Below are positions 9,357 through 18,755 of a stretch of 64,000 nucleotides of DNA, piece after piece; the stretch's first letter is position 1, and each line of letters begins with the position of its first letter. The notes beneath the pieces are model-generated. The model had not been told where the DNA came from and ran no database searches. It was given only the letters and a program-made list of their open reading frames with translations. The translations under genes were made by a program, and so were the position numbers. This DNA comes from Pedobacter sp. ASV28. Lineage in GTDB: Bacteria; Bacteroidota; Bacteroidia; Sphingobacteriales; Sphingobacteriaceae. The stretch covers positions 1 through 64,000 of the forward strand of contig NZ_JAELTN010000023.1 of NCBI RefSeq assembly GCF_016428855.1. Direction: 5' to 3'.

Positions 9357-10652
9357 ATGCCCTCTAAGCACAAAACAAAGTTCCTGCTAAGAAGAATCCG
9401 AAAGTTATTTGGGCTTTTAGGGCCCGGAATCACTACTGGTGCCGCTGACGATGACCCTTCGGGCATTGCTACCTACTCGCAAACAGGTGCACAGTTTGGC
9501 TATGGACAACTATGGACTGCATTATATATGCTGCCCTTTATGACCGCCGTGCAGGAAGCCTGTGCAAGAATAGGACTGGTAACAGGAAAAGGTATAGCCG
9601 CTGTTATAAAAGAGCATTATAGCCGTAAAGTTCTTTATTCAGTAGTGGGGCTTGTAGTGGTGGCCAATACCATTAACATAGGGGCAGATATTGGAGCTAT
9701 GGCGGCGGCCGCACAGCTCCTCATTCCTGTACACTTTGTTGTGCTCACCCTACTTTTTACCGCACTAATCCTAACCTTAGAAATTTTCACCAATTACAGA
9801 ACTTATTCTAAGATCTTAAAATGGCTGGCACTCACCTTACTGGCTTATCCAATTACGGCATTCATTGTAGATCAGCCGTGGCCAACTGTACTAAAGGCAA
9901 CCGTAGTACCCCATTTCGAATTTTCCTTTGATTTTCTGTTTATCATTACCGGTGTGTTTGGTACTACCATTACCCCCTATATGTTCTTTTGGCAGGCCTC
10001 ACAAGAAGTGGAGGAAGAGAAAGCCAAAGGCCTCATGAGAGACGGAAAGCCCAGAATTGGTTGGCCGCATATTCACGCTATGCGCAAAGATAATAATGTT
10101 GGTATGATCATTTCAGAATTTACAACATGGTGTATTCTCTTAGTTGGTGCCACAGTTTTGCACAATAGTGGTGTAACCGATGTAAAAAATGCAGCCGATG
10201 CGGCCAAAGCATTAGAACCCTTGGTGCATTCTTTTCCAAATTCGGGTTATTTGGCCAAACTGATCTTTTCTGTGGGTATCATCGGGCTGGGTCTACTTGC
10301 AGTCCCTGTACTTTCTGGCTCTGCTGCCTATGCCGTTTCCGAGGCTTTCAATTGGAATGCAAGTCTCAATCTTAAGCTTAGAAAAGCGCATGGATTTTAT
10401 GGCGTAATTACCATCTCTACACTTATAGGACTAATTATCAACTTCATAGGCATAGATCCGGTAAAAGCATTGGTTTATACGGCCGTTATCAATGGTATAG
10501 CTGCTGTTCCCTTATTATTTCTGATCGTTAAAATTGCAGCAAGTGATAAGATTATGGGCGAATACAAAAGCAGGTGGTTATCAAAATTTTTTTTATGGGC
10601 AACCTTCTTCATTATGGGAGCAGCTGCCGTTGCATTGTTTTTTACCATATAA
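9357..10652 (+). CDS. Nramp-family transporter with non-canonical metal-site motifs
   Basis: A 431-residue polytopic membrane protein of the Nramp (SLC11) superfamily, with about 11 hydrophobic segments. The TM1 region reads GPGITTGAADDDPSGIATYS, so the usual DPGN is DPSG. The TM6 region reads TTITPYMFFWQASQEVE, where canonical Nramps have the MPHN metal-binding motif. Because the Met and His ligands are absent, ordinary Mn2+/Fe2+ transport is doubtful; a Mg2+-like or other substrate is possible. It stands 117 bp after mlaD and could have its own promoter. Family assignment is firm, substrate unknown. Confidence 0.85.
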   Translation: MPSKHKTKFLLRRIRKLFGLLGPGITTGAADDDPSGIATYSQTGAQFGYGQLWTALYMLPFMTAVQEACARIGLVTGKGIAAVIKEHYSRKVLYSVVGLVVVANTINIGADIGAMAAAAQLLIPVHFVVLTLLFTALILTLEIFTNYRTYSKILKWLALTLLAYPITAFIVDQPWPTVLKATVVPHFEFSFDFLFIITGVFGTTITPYMFFWQASQEVEEEKAKGLMRDGKPRIGWPHIHAMRKDNNVGMIISEFTTWCILLVGATVLHNSGVTDVKNAADAAKALEPLVHSFPNSGYLAKLIFSVGIIGLGLLAVPVLSGSAAYAVSEAFNWNASLNLKLRKAHGFYGVITISTLIGLIINFIGIDPVKALVYTAVINGIAAVPLLFLIVKIAASDKIMGEYKSRWLSKFFLWATFFIMGAAAVALFFTI

Positions 10653-10691
10653 ATCTCGTAATGAAACCTGATAGACATTTTAACCTAGGAA

Positions 10692-11018
10692 ATGTCTGTT
10701 TTAAAATTGAACCATTCAAGAATTTTGTTAGCTTTATGGGCAATACAAGGCCTTCAAATGAAATATCACTATCAACCCGTTTCCAGAACAGCTGTCCGTA
10801 TAGAAGTTATACCAGAAGATCCAAAAGAAAGTACTTTCCTCAATTCCTTTGAGCGAGAAGAAACCCTGTATCATCAAGACCTTATAGCATGCTACGAAAA
10901 AGGATTAGAGGCCTATAATACCGATGCTATCTTGCGAAAAACCACTTTTATGCAGTTTCCAAGAGTAGCCCTTTGCAGTTTCGAGCCTGCACAAAAAACT
11001 ATCGAGCAACTGATTTAG
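10692..11018 (+). CDS. Small hypothetical protein
   Basis: A 108-residue predicted cytosolic protein I do not recognise. It lacks a signal peptide or membrane segment. The second half is acidic and helical (SFEREETLYHQDLIACYEKG), and the end reads FPRVALCSFEPAQKTIEQLI. It lies 39 bp after the Nramp gene on the same strand, so the two may be cotranscribed. Being small and unknown it could be a spurious ORF, but its position and protein-like composition favour a gene. Confidence 0.5.
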   Translation: MSVLKLNHSRILLALWAIQGLQMKYHYQPVSRTAVRIEVIPEDPKESTFLNSFEREETLYHQDLIACYEKGLEAYNTDAILRKTTFMQFPRVALCSFEPAQKTIEQLI

Positions 11019-11213
11019 CTGCCTATCATCTACCCTATTTTTCAATAATCTGCTAGCCCCCTTCTACTGGTGCATTCATCTTTTATACCTATTCGATGAT
11101 GAACCATGATTTTGACTTAGGTTTCACAAAAGCTAAACTCCCCTTATCAAGAAGTACTTCCAACATCGACACGTGTATTCTGCTTCACAACTTCTTGCTC
11201 TGTGAGATGGCTT

Positions 11214-11957
11214 TTAACTTAACATGGCCAAAGTAACTTCGATCACTCTTTTAGTTTCTTCCGGGTCCCTAACCTGTATACAGGTAGCTGCTGTTGCAAG
11301 AACGGGATAATCATTCCCTCCTTCGAACAAGGCATCACCTGCAAACATCATCTCAGAGGTTTCGATCCCTAGCATTTCCTTCAGCTTAAAGATGCCATAG
11401 GCTTTATCAATTCCCTTATGCGTTACATCAATTGATGTAGCACCTCCTATCTGTACGGAAAAACCCGCCAAGCGCTTATCTAAAATTGCTTTTATCCGCT
11501 TTCGTTTGCCAAAGTCTAGATCCCAAATCTTTTTTTCTGCCAGTGGGGCCTGCTGTCCAAGACCAGAATAGGTAATTTGACTTCCCCTATCCTCAATAAG
11601 CTCGCCCCATTGTTTTTTAGGCAGAAGACCTTCAGCGGCAACTGCATGACCTAATTCTTCCAAAATAAGTTTTCTTTCTTCAGCAGTAAAATCTTCTTCA
11701 TACAGCTTTTCCCATCCCAGGTTATAACTATAATATTGGGTACCACAAACTGGTAGTATGGATAAATTGGCCAATCCATCCCCAACCGAAAGTCTAGGTA
11801 GTACCTGTTTTTGAAATTGAAGCCAATTTCCTCCTGAAATGATGGATACTTTCATCAAATGAAGCAAACGATCCAATAATCCACCCATCTCGCTATCAAT
11901 AGGTAATTTGCTTAAAGCTAGAGTACCATCAAGATCAAACACAAAGAGTTTTTTCAT
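11214..11957 (-). CDS. HAD-superfamily (IIB) phosphatase, phosphomannomutase-like
   Basis: A 247-residue HAD hydrolase. Motif I is FVFDLDGTLAL (nucleophile Asp8 and acid Asp10), motif II is SIISGGNW, and the C-terminal motif IV region reads MMFAGDALFEGGNDYPV. The insertion between motifs is a type IIB cap, and the overall order resembles eukaryotic-type phosphomannomutase and sugar-phosphate phosphatases. It is monocistronic and convergent with the Nramp/hypothetical pair. The substrate is not predictable. Confidence 0.82.
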   Translation of the reverse strand: MKKLFVFDLDGTLALSKLPIDSEMGGLLDRLLHLMKVSIISGGNWLQFQKQVLPRLSVGDGLANLSILPVCGTQYYSYNLGWEKLYEEDFTAEERKLILEELGHAVAAEGLLPKKQWGELIEDRGSQITYSGLGQQAPLAEKKIWDLDFGKRKRIKAILDKRLAGFSVQIGGATSIDVTHKGIDKAYGIFKLKEMLGIETSEMMFAGDALFEGGNDYPVLATAATCIQVRDPEETKRVIEVTLAMLS

Positions 11958-12302
11958 AACTTTTTAAAAGGACATCAAAAAAAGAAACAAATATTGGACC
12001 GTCTTTTCCATCTCCTAAAATCTATAGCTCCACAATGTTAAAATGATACCTATCATACCTATCGCAAATATTAATCAAACCAACAAACTAAGAGCATCTA
12101 GAGGAAATAGCCAGCAGAAGAGACTTATTAACAAGTACAACAACACCAGCATAGCTTTTAGCGATTCTTTAGTCAATGATGAACATCTAATAATACCTTG
12201 ACGACCATCATTCGTTAAATAGTGGCCAATCATGAATTTTGTAGAGAGCAAACGATATTCAGCAATATTGTTTTGCCTTCCATTAATCTAATCGTTTCAA
12301 TC
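11958..12302. other. Intergenic region between divergent HAD and AraC-type genes
   Basis: About 345 bp, AT-rich, between the divergently read phosphatase and regulator genes. It should hold both promoters, but I see no clear TAnnTTTG box, dyad or RNA structure. Confidence 0.4.
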
Positions 12303-12863
12303 ATGAAATTACATATCAGGAACATGGTGAGCACTCCCTGTAAGATCATCGTAAAAAACGAACTCGATGCACTTGGGTTAAAGTATCACCATATTACCCT
12401 CGGAGAAGTTGATCTGGTAGATGTTCCAGCCGAAGAAGAATATACACAGTTAAAGACGGTATTGAGCAAATTTGCCATGGAGCTGATCACAGATAAAAAA
12501 ACCATGCTTATTGAGCGCATTAAGAACACTATCATTGATATGGTACATTACACCGAGGAATTTCCCAAAGTGAAAAACTCAAATTACATTAGCGAGAAAA
12601 TCAAACATGATTATACCTATCTAGCCAATGTATTTTCGCGAGAAACGGGAATGACCATAGAACATTACATCATCAACCACAAAATTGAACGGGCAAAGGA
12701 ACTGCTGCTTTATCATGAACTCAACCTTACCGAAATTTCCTACCTTTTGAATTATAGCAGTGTTGCACACCTTTCCAGACAGTTCAAACAGGTTACAGGC
12801 CTAACGGCGTCATTGTTCAGAAATACCTCTTTTGAAAATAGGATTGCGCTTGAAAATGTATAA
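12303..12863 (+). CDS. AraC-family transcription regulator, short form
   Basis: A 186-residue regulator starting MKLHIRNMVS at 12303; an upstream ATG at 12222 is possible but its extension is not family-like. The N-terminal ~90 residues form a small non-AraC domain (MVSTPCKIIVKNELDALGLK). The C-terminal half is the AraC double helix-turn-helix (SNYISEKIKHDYTYLANVFS, then LNLTEISYLLNYSSVAHLSR, FKQVTGLTAS). This two-part short architecture is widespread in Bacteroidota. Its target could be the nearby stress genes, but no operator is visible. Confidence 0.85.
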   Translation: MKLHIRNMVSTPCKIIVKNELDALGLKYHHITLGEVDLVDVPAEEEYTQLKTVLSKFAMELITDKKTMLIERIKNTIIDMVHYTEEFPKVKNSNYISEKIKHDYTYLANVFSRETGMTIEHYIINHKIERAKELLLYHELNLTEISYLLNYSSVAHLSRQFKQVTGLTASLFRNTSFENRIALENV

Positions 12864-13016
12864 GAGATCAATTGCCCTAAATTTTCAGCTTAGTCATTCC
12901 ATAACCTAAAAGTGTGAATCATGTAACGAAACCTAAGAATTCCATAACCATCATCATTTTAAAGCAAATATTTTTGAGCAGATCGGATTTTTGGTCTTTT
13001 AAAATATAAAATAATC

Positions 13017-13412
13017 ATGACAACATCAACAAAACTGGGTATTTGGATGGACCATTCTATAGCAAACCTCATCGAATTCCAAGACGCACCCATGCTTACA
13101 AAAACCCTTGAATGCAAATTTACGCATCAAGAAAAAGAAGAAGCCATAAAAAGGGGTGAAAATACCATGCATACCAAGGAACAGGGTGAGCAGGCCGCTT
13201 ATTACAAACAACTTGCCGAGATTATTAGAAATTACGAGGAAGTTATTCTTTTCGGACCAACCGATGCAAAAGTAGAATTGTATCATACCTTTAGGGATGA
13301 CCATCTATTTTCGAAGATCAAAGTTGAAATTAGGCAAGCGGATAAGATGACCGAAAACCAACAGCATGCTTTTGTACGCAAATACTTTACAGAAAAAACC
13401 CAGGCACGTTGA
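13017..13412 (+). CDS. Small conserved protein, possible eRF1/Pelota domain-3-like fold
   Basis: A 131-residue protein starting MTTSTKLGIWMDHSIANLIE. The pattern IWMDHSIANL near the start, VILFGPTDAKVELYHTF in the middle, and KVEIRQADKMTENQQHAFV near the end recall the 'translational machinery' or host-attachment-like proteins that share the eRF1 domain-3 fold. No catalytic residues are evident. These small proteins often sit near Usp and BON genes in stress clusters, as here. The fold assignment is from memory of the pattern and is tentative. Confidence 0.6.
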   Translation: MTTSTKLGIWMDHSIANLIEFQDAPMLTKTLECKFTHQEKEEAIKRGENTMHTKEQGEQAAYYKQLAEIIRNYEEVILFGPTDAKVELYHTFRDDHLFSKIKVEIRQADKMTENQQHAFVRKYFTEKTQAR

Positions 13413-13453
13413 CTATAATATCTTTTCTCCCCCAAATGCAAAAATGATAGAGG

Positions 13454-13573
13454 ATGTCCAAAAAGCTGCTTTCTCCTTTCATTTAATTTAGTAAAGATAC
13501 CCTCTTATAAAAACCACATTTTATTTATGATGATTTTTTTGGCACCTTATAAAGGATCATGCTTTTTTGGACT
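13454..13573. repeat. Imperfect inverted element, copy 2
   Basis: The left end reads ATGTCCAAAAAGC and the right end GCTTTTTTGGAC, an 11-12 bp inverted repeat. An internal TTTTTTTGGCAC at about 13533-13545 lies at the same distance from the left end as the right end of copy 1 (253-344). Only the ends and CTTTCTC are shared. It may be a MITE or decayed IS end, and its right arm lies just past the 3' end of the BON gene. Confidence 0.35.
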
Positions 13574-13586
13574 TCCTTTCTATGTG

Positions 13587-14258
13587 TTAATCTACCAGAT
13601 AGTAATCATATTCAATGACAATGTCATTATCTATGAACCATACGCCGGGCGCTTTCCAAGCCACTCGCTCTGCTTCGTCTTTCTGAAATATGGAATTCAC
13701 TGTACCGCTAAGGGTTACACGGTTTCCTGAAACATCTACCTTGATATCCTGGTCATTGATGGACCAGTCGCGGGCAATGGCCTTTTCTATTTCTTCTTTT
13801 TCCACCCTATCTTTTACTACTGAAATAATATTAATATTATTGATCACACCCTTTATACCTAAAAGATTTTTGACCGCTTTTTTCACTGCATTCTTCTGAT
13901 AATACCAATCCAAATCGCCTTCTAGGGTTACCCATCCTTTTTCAACCTTCACTTTTATCTTTTCATCTGGCACCTGCCAATTCCATCTAAGCGCATTTAA
14001 CACTTCCCCGGCAATATCACTATCATCCTTAATGTCTTTGTTGGCAAACTTTACTTCAATTTCTTCTACCACAGCCTTAACTCCGGCCACTTTCTTCGCT
14101 GCTGTTTCTGCTTCTGTTTTTTTGACATAATTATCTACAGTGCCCGTTAAGGTGACTACTCCATCCTTAACTATTACACCTATTTCTGCAGCATGTAAAA
14201 GTGGTTCCCACTTTATGGCATCCTGAACGTCTTTCTGTAAACTTTCATTGCTTTTCAT
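13587..14258 (-). CDS. Triple BON-domain protein
   Basis: A 223-residue protein, with ATG start at 14258 (the GTG three bases earlier is less likely). It has three consecutive BON domains, each with the GxVTLxGxV pattern: DGVVTLTGTVDNYVKKTEAE (about 30-50), GWVTLEGDLDWYYQKNAVKK (about 105-125) and NRVTLSGTVNSIFQKDEAER (about 180-200). There is no signal peptide, unlike OsmY, so it may be cytosolic. BON domains bind phospholipid or sugar, and such proteins are stress-induced in many bacteria. It belongs with the Usp/Cbp group by function. Confidence 0.85.
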   Translation of the reverse strand: MKSNESLQKDVQDAIKWEPLLHAAEIGVIVKDGVVTLTGTVDNYVKKTEAETAAKKVAGVKAVVEEIEVKFANKDIKDDSDIAGEVLNALRWNWQVPDEKIKVKVEKGWVTLEGDLDWYYQKNAVKKAVKNLLGIKGVINNINIISVVKDRVEKEEIEKAIARDWSINDQDIKVDVSGNRVTLSGTVNSIFQKDEAERVAWKAPGVWFIDNDIVIEYDYYLVD

Positions 14259-14827
14259 CACTTAAAATTTTAGGGTGAATTATTTCACAATGCAAAGTTT
14301 GCCGATATCACCTATTGTTTGTTATATGTTTAAACAAAATAATTACACAATTCACATTTCCGGTCCCTTCCATCCTTTCAGGTTTTCCTACAAACAGCTA
14401 CCACTAAAAAGTGTGAATTTTATAAATTTCACTTAAAGTTGTACAAAAAAACGACGAATTTCTCTCCCCTTAGGGGCGCATTTTAGATGCACAACTAAGT
14501 GAGCACCAATGTGAAGGTTGGCTTTAAGGCTATTTGCTCACTTGAAGACATGGGGTATTCAATAGCTACTGTAACAGTACAGACCATCAATGTTAATAAG
14601 AATGGCAAAAGCCTGATCTTTATGATAATTTTCCTATAAAAAGACAGTTCTATTTACTTTGAACCAGCTATAGATCTAATGAATTAATGGGATGTTCATG
14701 TTTTAAGTACCCCTCTACCTCAAGCGATAATATAGCAAAAAACAGGTGAGCAATATTTCATTACTAAATTTGTAATTTAGACTTTACAACCAGCATTTTT
14801 AGTACCTCATCATGCAATTGTTATCCC
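14259..14827. other. Intergenic region, no gene seen
   Basis: About 570 bp between the divergent BON and methyltransferase genes. Both reading directions are broken by many stops. No convincing promoter, terminator or RNA structure was found. Confidence 0.4.
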
Positions 14828-15685
14828 ATGGAACAGCATAAAAAAAATCCAGAACCAGATCATACAGCAGTTAGAACGGCTTTGTGGAGGGCACTCCACC
14901 TTCAAGTGGATTCGGAACCATACTTAATTGAAGATGAAATAGGCTTAAGATTGATCGCCCCTAGCGAACAGTGGCAGCAACGCCCAGATATGCACCCCAC
15001 GTTTACCAAACGCCTTCGGGCATCTATTTTGGCCCGTGCCCGTTTTATTGATGACCTCCTTATCGAACAAAGTAATCAAGGGGTTCACCAGTATATTATT
15101 CTTGGTGCTGGGCTCGACAGTTTTGCCCAACGTAGGCCAGATATAGCTTCCAAAATCGAAATCTATGAAATTGATCAGCCTGATACGCAAATCTGGAAAC
15201 AAAAAAGGTTAATGGAACTTGGCTTTGGCATTCCAAAATGGCTACATTTTGTTCCTGTCAATTTTGAAACTTCTTCTTGGTGGGAAGAGTTATTAAAAGC
15301 AGGGTTTGATTCCCATAAACCTGCACTGATTACCTGCACTGGTGTTACCTTGTATCTTACTAAAGAGGCAATTGAGGCTATGCTCGCTCAAATAACAAAA
15401 CTGGCACCCGGCTCTAAGCTGGCGATTACCTTTTATTTACCATTGGAATTAATGGATGAAGAAGACAAAGCCTTACAATTGATAGCAGAAAAAGGCGCCA
15501 AGGCTGCTGGCACACCATTCATCAGCTTTTTTACTCCAGAAGATTTATTGAAGCTAGCACATGAGACGGGGTTAAAAAATATAGAAACCGTAAGCAGCAG
15601 CAACCTTGCCCAATTTTATTTTTCAAACAGGACAGATCACCTGAGCCCTGCCACTGGAGAAGACTTTTTGATAGCTACTATATAA
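14828..15685 (+). CDS. SAM-dependent methyltransferase, leucine carboxyl methyltransferase (LCM) family
   Basis: A 285-residue protein of the TIGR00027/LCM group. It shows FTKRLRASILARARFIDDLL, the SAM-binding GAGLDSFAQR (glycine loop near residue 97), YEIDQPDTQIWK with the acidic residue that holds the ribose, and FVPVNFE. Members methylate polyketides or small carboxylates in actinobacteria, but the substrate here is unknown. It stands alone, with a plus-strand outer-membrane-type gene 177 bp downstream. Confidence 0.82.
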   Translation: MEQHKKNPEPDHTAVRTALWRALHLQVDSEPYLIEDEIGLRLIAPSEQWQQRPDMHPTFTKRLRASILARARFIDDLLIEQSNQGVHQYIILGAGLDSFAQRRPDIASKIEIYEIDQPDTQIWKQKRLMELGFGIPKWLHFVPVNFETSSWWEELLKAGFDSHKPALITCTGVTLYLTKEAIEAMLAQITKLAPGSKLAITFYLPLELMDEEDKALQLIAEKGAKAAGTPFISFFTPEDLLKLAHETGLKNIETVSSSNLAQFYFSNRTDHLSPATGEDFLIATI

Positions 15686-15862
15686 ACAATAGGTCATCTT
15701 TAGGCCATGGGGTTCACACCCACTCAACAAACAGCTATTTCTTCAGCTTTTCCTGTAAGATTTCCACTTTTGGTTTTCTTTTAAACTTATGGGGTAACAA
15801 ATTGGGGCTGGCCTTTATATACAGTTAAGTAGCGAAATATCAAATAAAAAAGCTACCCCATC

Positions 15863-17233
15863 ATGAAGAAAAATATACTTATAACACTTCTATTACTGCT
15901 TGCCAAGGTAACATTGGCACAACAAGCCTTCACCGTTTCTATAGGTGGTGGTATAAACGATCCTACATCATCGCTAAAAACTAAATCGTATTTAGGCAAT
16001 GGCTACAACCTTAATGCAGATGTATTTGTTCCGTTTTTGAGCAAAAGCTGGGATAGTTCCGTAAAAGGCAGTGACAAGTTCGCCTTGGGAATAGTAGCCG
16101 GTGGTACTTACCATACCGCTAAAAGTCTTCTGCCAAATGTAGAAACCTTACAGGAATCCTATAAATTATACAATGGAACCCTAGACATCACCAGTGTAAA
16201 AAAAGGAGCTTCTGTTAATAAAGGTTTTACTGGTTTCGCAGGTTTACAAGCTGACATTAGCTTTGGATCGCTTAGCTTTTCTCCTTCCCTTAGTGGAGGA
16301 TATTTTAGTTTAGAACAGGATGGTTTTATACAACGCAGCACAGTGATGGTAAATGGTGCTGCTCAGTCTATTGTGCTCTCCGAATCGCCAAAAACAAAAA
16401 CTACTGGTTTTATCACCAGGCCTCAGCTCAAACTCAGCTATTCCATTACAGGAAATTTTAGTATTTATACTTCGGCTGCAATAAACATAGGTCCAAACAT
16501 AAAGAGTGCACAAAGTTATCTTGTGCCTTCAGGTGGATTTAATGAGGGAAGAACTTACGAAGCAACCCAACTTGCCTCTGGAAAAATGTTTGAGCAAGCT
16601 ACCGAAACTCATTACCAGGCTCTAACGGTAAATGCAGGTTTGAGTTGGAATTTTAGTTCCCGTTCAAAACGTTTAAGAGGTAAAGTGACCAAACCCAGTG
16701 ATGGAGGTATGCTGTATTCAGCAGTTGCCTCAAAACCTAATAGTGGCAATGGTGCGGCAGCTGCCTCTTACGCTGCTACCGGAAAATGGATAGCTCCAGC
16801 AGAACCTACCGGAAAAAGCATCAGTGAAAAAGGATTGAGCGGTACCAAATCACATGCCCTCGTTGCGGGTCAACCCATAGGTGGCATTGTGGTGAAGGGC
16901 GGCAAAAACCCTGGTGGAAATGCCATGATAATCAACACCACTGATCAAGGGGAGTTGGAACTTAAAGGATTAGAAGCTGGTCGTTATACCTTTACTATTA
17001 CCGCACCCGATGAGCCCCAAGGTAAAAGCATCAGTCAAAAGGGTGTAAGCAGCACAAAAGAAAGGCCGAAGGCACATGCCCTGGTAGCTGGTAATCCCAT
17101 AGGTGGAATTATTGTGAAGGGAGGGAAAAATCCGGGCGGAAGCTTAATGGTCATGATGACTGATCCCAATGGTAAATTTTCTTTTAATGTCAGTGAAGCA
17201 GGCAATTATAAGTTTATCCTAATTGCACCTTAG
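15863..17233 (+). CDS. Secreted beta-barrel-like protein with two C-terminal 70-residue repeats
   Basis: A 456-residue protein. An N-terminal signal peptide (KNILITLLLLLAKVTLA, cut near residue 19) leads a Gly/Ser/Tyr-rich region to about residue 265 that alternates as in an outer-membrane beta-barrel (FALGIVAGGTYHT, LKLSYSITGNFSIY). The C-terminus has two copies of a repeat, residues 317-383 and 387-456, each with GKSIS, HALVAGxPIGGI and VKGGKNPGG, ending in a beta-sandwich-like tail (AGRYTFTITAP, AGNYKFILIAP). It is convergent with the eCIS operon across a shared terminator. I do not recognise the family. Confidence 0.7.
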   Translation: MKKNILITLLLLLAKVTLAQQAFTVSIGGGINDPTSSLKTKSYLGNGYNLNADVFVPFLSKSWDSSVKGSDKFALGIVAGGTYHTAKSLLPNVETLQESYKLYNGTLDITSVKKGASVNKGFTGFAGLQADISFGSLSFSPSLSGGYFSLEQDGFIQRSTVMVNGAAQSIVLSESPKTKTTGFITRPQLKLSYSITGNFSIYTSAAINIGPNIKSAQSYLVPSGGFNEGRTYEATQLASGKMFEQATETHYQALTVNAGLSWNFSSRSKRLRGKVTKPSDGGMLYSAVASKPNSGNGAAAASYAATGKWIAPAEPTGKSISEKGLSGTKSHALVAGQPIGGIVVKGGKNPGGNAMIINTTDQGELELKGLEAGRYTFTITAPDEPQGKSISQKGVSSTKERPKAHALVAGNPIGGIIVKGGKNPGGSLMVMMTDPNGKFSFNVSEAGNYKFILIAP

Positions 17234-17270
17234 TTAAAAGCCATATATTTAGCAAAACCAATAAACCACA

Positions 17271-17305
17271 AAAAAGTCATCTTAATAAACTTAAGATGAC
17301 TTTTT
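17271..17305. terminator. Bidirectional rho-independent terminator
   Basis: A perfect stem AAAAAGTCATCTTAA / TTAAGATGACTTTTT with a five-base loop, flanked by A and T runs, so it can work in both directions. It separates the outer-membrane-type gene from the convergent end of the eCIS operon. Confidence 0.9.
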
Positions 17306-17340
17306 ATTTTTCTAATTACTTATTGTTACCACAGTCCCCT

Positions 17341-18663
17341 TTAGCTACCGAGCATTTTTCCTTCTTTAAGCAATTCTTTTTCTATAGCACTGGTCAGCAT
17401 AGCTAAACTAAGTACTGGTTGTTCTAGTTGATATAGCTGAAGGGCACAGCGCTGTATCACATTTACCATACTACCACCGGCCAACTTATAATGGGTAATT
17501 TCCTGTAGCAAATTAACTGTGGACTTGACAAGCCATTCTTTTGGGATCATTTGTTGCCATAGGTGAAGCCGCAATTGTTGATCAGGCATAGGAAAATACA
17601 ACACAGATTGAAAACGACGAAAAAAGGCTTCGTCTAAATTATCTTTTAGGTTGGTGGCCAATACCACCGTGCCTGGAAAATCTTCAATACGTTGCAACAG
17701 ATAAGCTACTTCTTGGTTGGCATGCCGATCATTTGAGGAGTTGGTTTCCGAACGTTTCCCAAACAAGGCATCGGCCTCATCAAAAAAGAGGATCCAATTT
17801 TGGTGTTCGGCACGGTCGAAGATCTTGGCCAGGTTCTTTTCTGTTTCGCCAATATATTTGGAAACCACCATCGACAGATCGATACGATAAACATCCATAC
17901 CATGTTTTTTACCCAGTAAGGACGCTGCCAAGGTTTTCCCCGTTCCAGGCGGACCATAAAACAAACAGCGATAGCCTGGCTTAATGTATTTATTCAGCTC
18001 CCAACGCAAACGAATAGCCTGTTCATGTTCCAGCCATTTCGAAATGTTTTCCAAGTCTTCCAATAAATGGAATGGAACGACCAGATCGTTCCATTCCAAA
18101 TGTGTTTCTACCCGTTTGGCCGGAAAGTCACTACTATAATCGGGACGGTAGTCTCCGTTGTGAAGTATTTTAGCCAGAAATTCATCTGACACACACAATT
18201 TTCCACTTAAAAATGGTTCTCCCGCTCCTTGGCCTTCTAGACGCAAAATATTTTGTTGATGAAACCAATGTTCTTTGCCGAATAACTCTATCAGCAGTGA
18301 ACGGCTTTCCTGGTTATCTATAGCGAGTAGAAAAGCAGCTGTTTCGCCTGTGGGCAAAAAACCATTGTGCAAGGTGCCTTTCCAGCCACCAAATTCGGTA
18401 TAAGGACGGTCCAGCTCTTTGTTGTGGATAAAAAACAGATCCAATGCCTGCGGGTTAACGTGCGGCATGAGCGCTAACAGTAAAACAATTTGCTCTTCCC
18501 AAGGTAATTCCCTTCCGATCAGCTCCCTTAATTCATCTCCGCCTAAAGGGATTTTCCGCAGGGAGGTGTATTCACCTTCTTGTCTAAAATAAAGCGATAA
18601 AGCAGTGTGGAGAAGGGTTTGAAATTGCGAGGTTGACAGTTTCATTTTATACATGTTTTTCAT
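17341..18663 (-). CDS. eCIS AAA+ ATPase (Afp15/Pvc15 type)
   Basis: A 440-residue AAA+ protein. A variable N-terminal ~200 residues is followed by the ATPase core: Walker A GPPGTGKT at 237-244, Walker B LFFDEAD at 292-298, sensor-1 VVLATNLKDNLD and arginine finger AFFRRFQ. Pvc15-type ATPases are required for eCIS assembly or cargo handling in the cytosol. It is the last gene of the operon, 93 bp after the third cargo gene. ATGs at codons 1, 4 and 7 are all possible starts. Part of this gene (start codons and residues 84-99) also appears as a relic at 23254-23360. Confidence 0.9.
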   Translation of the reverse strand: MKNMYKMKLSTSQFQTLLHTALSLYFRQEGEYTSLRKIPLGGDELRELIGRELPWEEQIVLLLALMPHVNPQALDLFFIHNKELDRPYTEFGGWKGTLHNGFLPTGETAAFLLAIDNQESRSLLIELFGKEHWFHQQNILRLEGQGAGEPFLSGKLCVSDEFLAKILHNGDYRPDYSSDFPAKRVETHLEWNDLVVPFHLLEDLENISKWLEHEQAIRLRWELNKYIKPGYRCLFYGPPGTGKTLAASLLGKKHGMDVYRIDLSMVVSKYIGETEKNLAKIFDRAEHQNWILFFDEADALFGKRSETNSSNDRHANQEVAYLLQRIEDFPGTVVLATNLKDNLDEAFFRRFQSVLYFPMPDQQLRLHLWQQMIPKEWLVKSTVNLLQEITHYKLAGGSMVNVIQRCALQLYQLEQPVLSLAMLTSAIEKELLKEGKMLGS

Positions 18664-18755
18664 GAATAAGGTAAAATTCTAAGCTAATAGAAGTTTAATA
18701 GCGTATAATTTTTAATGTGTTATTTAAAAATTTAAGGATGAAAGTAGAATTGGAT

